The notes under the pieces were generated by a model. The model saw nothing but the letters and a program-made list of their open reading frames with translations. It searched no databases and was not told where the DNA came from. From NCBI GenBank assembly GCA_951230915.1, contig OX579633.1, positions 5,208,001 to 5,272,000 of the forward strand: a DNA stretch of 64,000 bases, written 5' to 3'. This document shows, one piece after another, positions 56,373-64,000 of this stretch. Position 1 is the stretch's first letter. Every line of letters begins with the position of its first letter. Source of the stretch: Antitrichia curtipendula. Its lineage: Eukaryota; Streptophyta; Bryopsida; Hypnales; Leucodontaceae. Made by a program: the position numbers and the translations under genes.

Positions 56373-56659
56373 CTCCTATACAATACAACAAACGCAAAAG
56401 AAGCTACATATTTTGAATTTGATAACTTACGTTTTAATAAAAGTATTATGAGAGGAGCTAGGGCTGAGATTTCCTTTGAGTTTCAATACTTTGTCTAGAA
56501 AAGAGCAATTTTAGTAGTATGTGTTCCACCTTATGTTACATAAGGAACATTGAACTCTTGAAAGTGAATTTTTTCTTAATTAAAATCTAGTTCTACAAAT
56601 TGCTTTTTATGATAGTATTTTAGGCAGTTTTGATTACTAGCAAGCATTAGAAATAATTT

Positions 56660-56916
56660 CAGCCCTCAAGAAGGCTGCCAGAATTTCATTTACGGCACCC
56701 CCAGGGTGCAATTACAGAAAAAAATTAATTAATTTTTTTTTTATAAATTAAAATTTTTAATTTTTTTTTTAAAATAAAAAAATTCCCAATCTGACGTGGC
56801 GCTGACGTGGCACCAGAATCGCTGACGTGGACCAAGTAGTAGTGACGGGGCACTCTTTTCTTTTTTTCCACAATTGCACCGCAGGAGTGCAAGACTCGCA
56901 ACCTTGTTGAGGGCTG
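56660..56916. mobile_element. TIR element, 257 bp, carrying three GCTGACGTGG-type motifs
   Basis: The ends CAGCCCTCAAGAAGGCTGC and, inverted, CAGCCCTCAACAAGGTTGC are inverted repeats (about 17 of 19 match). The middle has long A/T runs, then CTGACGTGGCGCTGACGTGG and a third CTGACGTGG within 45 bp (56791-56830). It lies about 290 bp upstream of the F-box copy 2 frame. TGACGTGG contains the ACGT core bound by plant bZIP factors. It is noncoding, and the target duplication is unclear. Confidence 0.6.
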
Positions 56917-58250
56917 AAATTTTTCCTAATGTTTTTGCAAGTTAGAATGACAATGTGATTAGGGTTTGCAATGTTTTTGCCTATGTCTAATACTATTATT
57001 GTCTCAATTATTGTCCAATTTCAACTTTGTGATTACCTTCACAAAGTTGAAATTCTTGTAATAGGTTTTTGCCTATGATAGCTTTTATGGTTTAGGCCAA
57101 ACGGTCTAAAATGTATAGTAGTCCTAGATGTTTGAAATCTACACTAGTCCTAGATGTCGCTTTTATAATTTTGATCGTATGATCTGAAATCTTTATTTAT
57201 CCAAGATTTTTGAAATCTATAGAACTATAGAAGCCCAAGATCTCTAAAATCTATAGTTGTCTTAGATGACACTTTTATAGTTCAGACCAAGTAGTTTGCA
57301 ATGGCACATAGAATATTGCTATTTTAATGAAATTCTCTATTAAAGTAGTTGGATGACAAATGGTTATAAATACTAATACACAAGATTAATCCTAAGGCAT
57401 GAATAGTTGAATGTGGTGAATGCAATAATGAAGTTTGATAACTGACATTATTAAAACGATCTATTTAGAAGATATTTATTAGATTAAAAAATCTAATAAT
57501 TTTAAAAAACAAACTAAGGGGGGCTGATTGTTTCCCCTATTTGAAAAGCACTCTTATTATAAGTTCTTAAGATGACTTTTGAGTGCCCAAAACTATTATG
57601 AATGGTATAAAAATTATACCATTAGATTCTTCTGAATGTCTTCTTTTCTAATATGATCTGCCAACCGCTACATAATAGAAAGTGGGTTCCCTTCTTATGG
57701 TTCAGGAAAGTTGAAAAAGCACCTGCTCGGTGTTGTGAGTTGCCACCCTGGCATGTGAGGAGGATTTGCCACAAAATTTCTTGCCGTATCCTTCAGAAGA
57801 GAAGATCGATAATATGGAATACATTGATATGAAAAATTCCAGAAGCTCGAAATGAACAGCAAGCAACAAGAAACAAGCTTCGAAATAACAACACGCAGTC
57901 CACCTGCAGTTGCTCTTGGTCCCGTGCTCTTTAGACCGTTTTCCGCCATCATCGCCATCACCGACGTCTGGAGCTGCAAATGTCCTGAGGTGCGCCATCT
58001 TTGAGGAAAAATCTCAATGTAGTTCCCGAGCTTACTGCAAGCAAACTTGGACGCTAGCTAGATCGATCTCTCAAGCTTACAATTGGACTGAAGATTTGGA
58101 TGAACTGCCCAGATTTTCTAAGCGACGATCGAGAAAAACTGGAGTCTTAATTAGCTAGACGAGTGACAAGATTCACACACGAACTCAAGCGCAAACGTAT
58201 ACTCTCATGCAAGACCGTAAACCCCAGAAAGTTCGATCAAGAATGCGGTC
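56917..58250. other. Intergenic upstream of F-box/kelch copy 2; possible upstream exon
   Basis: Most is AT-rich with nothing recognised. A richer segment near 57690-58160 has a reverse-strand ATG at 57998 (MAHLRTFAAPDV...) with a GT donor candidate at CTGCAG/GTGGAC (about 57906). This could be a 5' exon for copy 2, but the simplest splice to the frame at 56372 is not in phase, so it is not claimed as a gene. Confidence 0.35.
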
Positions 58251-58390
58251 GAGAATGATCGAGAGAATTTTCCCACGAGGACTGGAATGCTAGCTCTGGA
58301 ATGATCGAGAGAATTCGTATGAAGCCTGGAATACTAATGCTCTGGAATGATCGAGAAGAATTTCTACGAGGAATGGAATGCTCTGGAATT
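58251..58390. repeat. Tandem repeat, three units of 46 bp
   Basis: AATGATCGAGA recurs at 58254, 58300 and 58346, each within CTGGAATGATCGAGAGAATT or a close variant, followed by (A)CGAGGA(C/A)TGGAATGCT. A partial unit begins at 58382. Confidence 0.75.
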
Positions 58391-59329
58391 GCAAATCTGA
58401 ACAACAACGATAAGCTTATAAACTTATCAAATTAAGTTAAAGCTTGTCAACCACGCATTAACTCTAAGCAGGACATGACTCACGTCGGGGAATGGCTTGC
58501 ATACTCTGTGGAATGCGCGTTCTGAGAATCACCGAGTGTCCCGATTTATATATGTATTCAAGCATGTCAGTCTGGAGTTCTGGACTGTATTTTTTAATGA
58601 TTGATGAAAGTCTGTACCGACAATACAGTAAATCTATATATGAATATTGTCCAGATTCCAGAAGCTTCGACACCAGTTTCCCGCCTGTTATCGGTGCGTG
58701 AAGGTGCCGAAATTGAATTTACAGGTCAGATTCCTAAGGGTCCACGTCACACTATTCACAAGATGACATGTGCCACTTCTTTTTCCTTCCAAAATTGACT
58801 TAAATTCTGCTGAATTTCACCTTTATGTAAGATAACTCTAAAGGTAAATTCACCCCTCAGGTGAACAAGAGGCGGAGTATAAATAATGAACCTCATGGGA
58901 ATAACACAAGTTTAAACTGTAATTTATGTGAGGATAAATATTCTTCTTAAAATGGAGAGTTCACACAAAGAGGGAAAATACAACCGTCAAGGGGTGAGCA
59001 AAAAGACCCCATCTTCGGTCCCTACAGAATTGAACTTCTAAGGGCTAGTTTCCATTGCTTTCTTGAGCCCCGGTTCGGACCTCCAACAAGTGGAGGAGGG
59101 CTAGAACGTCCGTTGGGCCTTCTACTTGGTCAGGGAGCTTTCCATTAGCCTAACAAAATTTACATAACAAGATTCCAATGTGCCAAGGAACAAAATAATG
59201 AGGATCATGACACTTTTCTAATTATCATCTCATTGGACGTAGGACTATAGCATGCAAAATTGTAGTTTTTTGTTTTGTTAAAATATCAGGGTCTAGTCGA
59301 CCTTCTAGCCCCTTTATGTCTGTTTTTGC
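58391..59329. other. Intergenic, nothing recognised
   Basis: There is mixed sequence with a GGAGTATAAATAATG stretch near 58872 that looks like a TATA box but leads to no recognised gene. A G+C-richer piece (59030-59150, CGGACCTCCAACAAGTGGAGG) is unassigned. Confidence 0.35.
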
Positions 59330-59885
59330 CTCGGGAGGTCACTTAGAGTATCCATTAGAAACCACGTGTGAACAAAAACTTTGAACCTCGTATACACTTT
59401 TTGAATTTTAAATTTAAAAAAATAAAAAAATAAAAATAGATTTTCATACTTTGAAAGTTTATGTTTTGAATTATTGATATTTTTAGGTGTTACAATTTTT
59501 TGAAGTAAAAAGATACATTGTAGAACTCAAAAATAACTTTTACATCCCTATATTATATAAGAAAAAATTGTCTAGAAAATAAACAAAAAATTCCTAAAAA
59601 TAACTCTCTATTGAAAACTCATTTTGAGTTGAATATTGATTCAATGGTCATCTAAATGTGTTCTCTATAATTATTTGAGTTGAAAAACATGCCATTTTAG
59701 TTTATTTTCAACCTCTTCTAGAAATCATTTCATATTTTATTTGAATTGAAAATTTTGTCAATACAAACCTACAGTTATTATTAAACTATACTCAAAATTT
59801 TAGATTGAAATTATAGTTTATTAGAAACCACTTGTTCGCATGTGGTTTGTTGTAGTAGAACTAAGTGCCCCCCCCCCCCCCCCCC
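59330..59885 (+). repeat. Dispersed noncoding repeat D, copy 2, ending in an 18-C tract
   Basis: It matches 48057-48640 closely, with small indels, through GAACTAAGTGC; here the copy ends in a run of 18 C (59868-59885) where copy 1 has CACTCTCCGAGG. No ORF was found. Confidence 0.75.
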
Positions 59886-60720
59886 TCTCAAGGTTTTTGC
59901 TTCAAACAATTGGGGTCTAGAGGATGGAGGTCTTAGACCATACTGAAATGCAATAGAAATATGATGAGCAAACCAAAATCAAAGCTTCAGGGTACTAATG
60001 GCATAGTGCTCTAGGGATGTATGAAAGGAAAGGGAATGTAGATCTAGAACTTTTGGATGAATTTAAAGAATTATATCCACAAGAAAATTTTGACATAGAA
60101 TGTATTTATCATTTTTTTTCAAGTTTTCTTTTTCTTTTGATCTCTACATGAAATGATTCAAAACCTTATACAAAAATCATGACATAATGAATGAATGCAA
60201 TAATCATTTTACTCAAGAATTAATACAAATTATTTTTCCAATGTATATGGATCAATATTTTTATTTGTTTATTGTACTAGCTCGTGTAGAAAGCTCTTAC
60301 AAACATTCATGATTCATCCACTAGAGGTCTTGACTTGTAGAAGTTAAATACTCTCATAGTTGTTTTAATTTTTCATCTAATTATTTTGAAAATTATAGTA
60401 TAATGTAGATGCAAAATTTATCTTCAAAAATTTAACCCCCAAAGTCCCATTGTCCCCTTGGGGGACAAAATGGATTTGGGGTAGGCTCCTATGGTTTCAA
60501 TATTTGTTGTGATTTTTTGAATTTTTTTGTGAAGATTGAAAAATACATTAGCTTATCGAAAATGTAATTTTTATTTCAATCAAAGCCTAGAGCAAAAGTT
60601 ATGGCACAAAAATTCTTTTTTTTAGTTTGGTGGGCAAAATATTCTAGTATCTTCTAGATTTTTAACCTCCTACAGTAAAAACTTTTATTATTATCTAGTT
60701 TCTCCGCTAGAATCTTATTA
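59886..60720. other. Intergenic with a lone TTAA-type left end
   Basis: TTAA at 60432-60435 precedes CCCCCAAAGTCCCATTGTCC, matching the left end of the element at 42637. No right end was found, so this may be a fragment. No gene was recognised. Confidence 0.45.
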
Positions 60721-61433
60721 AGGATTGTTGCAAGAAACACTTGTCCTTTTCTTGTCCCTTTGGCTTAGACAAGTTGTTTTTTGCTCATAACTTTTGCATT
60801 GGACGTCCATTTTCTATGAAATTTGAAACAAATGACATGTGGTAGTTATAGACATTGAATTTTTTTTTCAATTTTTTAGAATTATTTTATTATTTTTAAG
60901 TTGCCTCCAATTGCATGTCTATCTTGACCATTTGGGATTTTTTTAGTACTACTTTGGATCCAAAATGTGAATTTGAAGGTGAAAATTGGGATACAAAGAC
61001 TTCTACCAAGGTTACATAAGCCTACAAAGAGATTTTCTAAAGATAATAAAGTGTCAACTTTCCACATGTGCTCAAAGTACACTAGTTTTGCCCAAATGCA
61101 GAGGACACAATTTTTCTTTCCCAAAAATGAAAATTGTTGAGAAGGAGCACTTTTGAGTTAGGAAAAACGGATTCTTTTATTTTTTTATTTAAATTTAAAA
61201 AACTATTTTTTACTATTTATCTATCTCTTGGTGTTTTCTATTCTTCTTTTTTTGTGAATAACTTTTAGAGATAAGTTTTTCTAGGTTTGAATTTTGAGAG
61301 ACATTGTATTTTAATTTCTTACAAATTATACATATTTTATTTCATTCAAAAAAAAATATTCTAAGTGGTCATAGTAATATAATACTAGGCCCATTTTGAG
61401 CCAAAAACAGCAAGTGTTTCTTGCAACAACCCT
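60721..61433. mobile_element. TIR element, 713 bp (TTGCAAGAAA-type family, third copy)
   Basis: The ends AGGATTGTTGCAAGAAACAC and, inverted, AGGGTTGTTGCAAGAAACAC differ at one base and continue into TTG. The TTGTTGCAAGAAA core resembles the GGGTGATTGCAAGAAA ends at 41515 and 25389, and the length is similar, suggesting a related family. An orphan right end of this type lies near 37937-37958. It is noncoding; the reverse open frame 60882-61124 has no recognisable domain. Confidence 0.65.
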
Positions 61434-62661
61434 TGAATCATCAAAAGAAATTCTAGAACCTCTTGAAACCTTCGAGAACCTACTAGAAATGTTCATAGTC
61501 TTTTATAATCTTCTAGGATTTTTCAGAAAAGTTTAGTCTTTTAAAGCAATAATTTAGAATATTGTATATTTGGCACAAGCTTTTAGAAAACTTTATAGGT
61601 TTTGAAAAACATCCCTACATACTTACTAAAGGATCTTAAGTGATGGAATAAAAAAACCCAACAAAATTATATTGAAACTTACATGCATTAGATGATTTTT
61701 GGGGGGTCTGGAAGGCCGTTTTGGGCCTGCTCCCGGCGCTGTTCCCCCGGCAACAAAAGAACGGCCGCTGTCAGAAAAAAAAAATTTAAACAAAAAAAAC
61801 AAAAAACAAAAATCTTAAAATCTTAAAATGGAAAAACAAGATGAACAATTTTTTTTATTTTTTTTTCTGAAAAAAAATATTTTTTTTGTATGACGTGGCA
61901 GTCGCTGTGCCATGTCACGTAGCTGCTGCGGTGCAGTTCCAGACAGCTTCAGACTCTGGGAACCCTGGGAACTCACAGCCCTCCACAGGGGCTGAAAAAC
62001 ATGTAATGCATCCTTCTAACCACACAAACACTAGATACTGGGTATAGGGTACAAATAGGTTCACAACTTAATATACAACTATACCACCAATGTCACAATC
62101 ACAAAATGAATACAAAACAAACATAAAGAAATTTACAAAACAAACATTGAAGATTTACCAATACCAAGTGGATCATAACCATTAACGACTAAACATAAGG
62201 CTGTATATCCAAAAATTTGAACTAAAAGTGTATAATGTAGGGATGATATGATAAGATTTCAATGTTTTGGTGGATTATACTATTATACTATTAAATATGA
62301 AGAATAATGAGAAATGAAGAATACTTGAAAAAATGAATATTCTGTTCAATGGTGGCATTGTGGCAAGATTCAACATTAATAAACTTTACAATTAGATGAT
62401 ATATAATAATTTCTTCAACTAAGAATGAATGCTATCCTTATGAAGGACACAAGCCTCCAAGAAATAATCAAAGGTACACAATAGCTATCTATGTTCATGT
62501 GACCTACTCAATAGGAAACAATTCTTGAAATACTAACTTTATGGATGCTAACCTAAATATCAAACCTATTTAATTTTTTTTGTAGTCTTTGGAGTTGCTA
62601 AAGAACTTCAAATACTTTTTGAACTGAAGCACTATTAGTTATCAATTGCTTGTAATTTATG
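61434..62661. other. Intergenic between F-box copies 2 and 3, with a G+C-rich insert
   Basis: 61690-61995 stands out: G+C-rich ends (GGCCTGCTCCCGGCGCTGTTC, CACAGCCCTCCACAGGGGCTG), a long A/T middle and TGACGTGGC at about 61891, close in design to the element at 56660-56916. Terminal repeats could not be aligned. The rest is AT-rich DNA; the last 70 bases match the 3' flank of copy 2. Confidence 0.4.
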
Positions 62662-63879
62662 CTAAATTATGCTATTAAATCGAGGCTCTATTGCAAAAGA
62701 TATAGGATTCAAACTAAATAATCCCAATTTAGCTCCAAATCCTTCAGGTAAGGATGGAAGAACTTCGCACTTCTCTTGATCTCCAATATCAAAAATGTCC
62801 CCAATGTGATCCACGGTGTTGTAGATGCACAATTGCGATTCACTAAATGGAACCAATGCAAATTCCGGATACACTTCCAAACTCCGACCGCCACTCTTGA
62901 TCTTCTTCAAAACATTCACAAGCTCAAAAGTAGTGTCTCCTTCACTTGGAGTCCACTCAATTCTATCAACCCAATGCTCCGTAACTACGCCATTGTCTCG
63001 CTCAGAGAACAAAAACAATTCACCATTGTTTTCCACCAGCTGAAGAATGGTAGAGATTGGCAAAGCTTCAGTAGTCCATTTTGTCGACCAAAGTCCTTCT
63101 TCCACGTTGTATCCCAAAATGCCTTTCACTATTTGATCACCAAGCTCCAAAAATCCAACACAAAAAATGTTGCCATTTTGAAATACACCACATTGATATT
63201 CATTCAATGCAAAAACTGGCCCAGGAAAATCCCCCACTCTCTCCCACTGCCCAGTTCCAGAATCATACAATTCTGTAATTCTAGACAAACTCTCATCACC
63301 TGATGCGGAACTGCCTGCTACTAGTATGTGGTATGATTTTGAGGACTGATCCACATACATGTGCATCAAAACAGGGTTTCGCCGATGGAGCAACGGAGGA
63401 AGCTCTTTCCATTGTTGAGTGAGAGGATTGAAGACAATTAACCGCTCCTCATGTGTCAACTTGGAGAAATTCATGCACACTAGCCCCTCCTTGGCACAAA
63501 AGAGAAATTGCTTGAACAAATCCGGGTCAGGGTCACAATTGGGAGGAAGGAATGTGAGAGGAGGTAACTTTCGCCACTTGCCTTTCTGTCCGGTTGTTGA
63601 ATTGGAGTTTGGATCAAATGCTGCCCACTGCCAGACTCCGTTGTGGATGAAGAAAGAGCACGCTGTGAACACAGGCTTGGCCTTGAGTGATAGCGCTTGA
63701 AAGAACTCCACGTTTTCGATCAAAGCTTTCCAGTTCTTGGAGACGGTCTTCAGCTTGACTATATCTTCGTGATCGAGGTGCTCCACTATACGTCCCTTGA
63801 CTTCAGGGAGCAAACTATCCAGCTCGAGTTTCTGGAGCGAGCCGTTGACGGTAGCTGAAGATGTCTCGGAAGTCGTCAT
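62662..63879 (-). CDS. F-box/kelch-repeat protein, copy 3
   Basis: This single-exon gene encodes 405 residues, starting at MTTSETSS with the same N-terminus and upstream DNA as copy 1 and the same C-terminus (AIEPRFNSII) and downstream DNA as copy 2. The F-box occupies residues 21-57 and kelch-like units follow as in copy 1. It differs from copy 1 by roughly a dozen scattered residues (for example Gly for Arg in YDSGTGQW, Phe for Leu in VGDFPG, AKLG for GELG near the end). The frame is fully open. It probably serves as an SCF receptor; the target is unknown. Its promoter runs off the end of the window. Confidence 0.88.
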   Translation of the reverse strand: MTTSETSSATVNGSLQKLELDSLLPEVKGRIVEHLDHEDIVKLKTVSKNWKALIENVEFFQALSLKAKPVFTACSFFIHNGVWQWAAFDPNSNSTTGQKGKWRKLPPLTFLPPNCDPDPDLFKQFLFCAKEGLVCMNFSKLTHEERLIVFNPLTQQWKELPPLLHRRNPVLMHMYVDQSSKSYHILVAGSSASGDESLSRITELYDSGTGQWERVGDFPGPVFALNEYQCGVFQNGNIFCVGFLELGDQIVKGILGYNVEEGLWSTKWTTEALPISTILQLVENNGELFLFSERDNGVVTEHWVDRIEWTPSEGDTTFELVNVLKKIKSGGRSLEVYPEFALVPFSESQLCIYNTVDHIGDIFDIGDQEKCEVLPSLPEGFGAKLGLFSLNPISFAIEPRFNSII

Positions 63880-63965
63880 GTACGTATCTTTGAGCAGAGA
63901 GTTTCGTAGACGGTCTTTCTGTAGGCACTAGCAAAACTTTACGTACGCCCGAAACGGTTTTCACT

Positions 63966-63974
63966 CTATTTATA
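63966..63974 (-). promoter_or_regulatory. TATA box of F-box/kelch copy 3
   Basis: TATAAATAG on the reverse strand lies about 87 bases upstream of the ATG, in the same conserved block (AGTGAAAACCGTTTCGGGCG) as at copy 1. Copy 3 lacks a few bases of the copy 1 upstream region beyond the TATA box. Confidence 0.65.
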
Positions 63975-64000
63975 CGAAACAGGCGCACGCCTGCAGAAAA

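Noticed and set aside
1..64000. CRISPR arrays, bacterial operons, riboswitches or rRNA genes
   Set aside because: No regularly spaced repeats of that type and no rRNA-like sequence; the window is eukaryotic.

Overview
The window looks like nuclear DNA of a land plant: AT-rich (about one third G+C by eye), intron-containing genes, plant-type protein families (plant glutathione peroxidase, UDP-glycosyltransferase with a PSPG box, F-box/kelch proteins, ALDH7) and many transposon relics. The tandem F-box/kelch genes and long AT-rich spacers would fit a seed-free plant (bryophyte, lycophyte or fern), but the sequence alone does not settle this.

Layout. 1-1119: end of an AT-rich repeat with a TTAA-type terminus. 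1285 to about 11.3-12.2 kb: a decayed Ty3/gypsy retrotransposon (gag zinc knuckle, protease, RT, RNase H, integrase) followed by a second long sense ORF region of about 790 codons with a coiled coil and no family I recognise, then a long noncoding 3' part, a polypurine tract and a probable LTR. The hexamer CTATAG and its relatives of the form CWATWG are strongly over-represented across this element, in coding and noncoding parts alike. 15.1-16.3 kb: an intronless glutathione peroxidase gene followed by several decayed tandem copies of its own last codons and 3' UTR. 16.7-20.3 kb: small transposons and diverged tandem repeats. 20.3-21.7 kb: 3' relic of a LINE with an RNase H domain. 22.0-26.4 kb (+) and 32.4-32.8 kb (-): the 3' and 5' exons of one type of gene, ALDH7 (antiquitin), in opposite orientations. 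This looks like a gene split by an inversion, with the middle exons missing and one exon frameshifted. 26.7-44.1 kb: mostly noncoding AT-rich DNA holding several families of small TIR elements. 45.0-47.3 kb: a two-exon family-1 UDP-glycosyltransferase. 49.1-64.0 kb: three reverse-strand F-box/kelch genes of almost identical sequence, separated by repeats and a Tc1/mariner relic.

The intact genes are unlinked in function: peroxide detoxification (GPX), small-molecule glucosylation (UGT) and SCF-type substrate recognition (F-box/kelch trio). The rest is a mobile-element landscape: TTAA-flanked elements resembling piggyBac MITEs, TTA-flanked elements resembling PIF/Harbinger MITEs, a 710-740 bp family whose ends share a TTGCAAGAAA core, foldback hairpins and dispersed noncoding repeats. 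All family assignments come from reading motifs; no database search was run.
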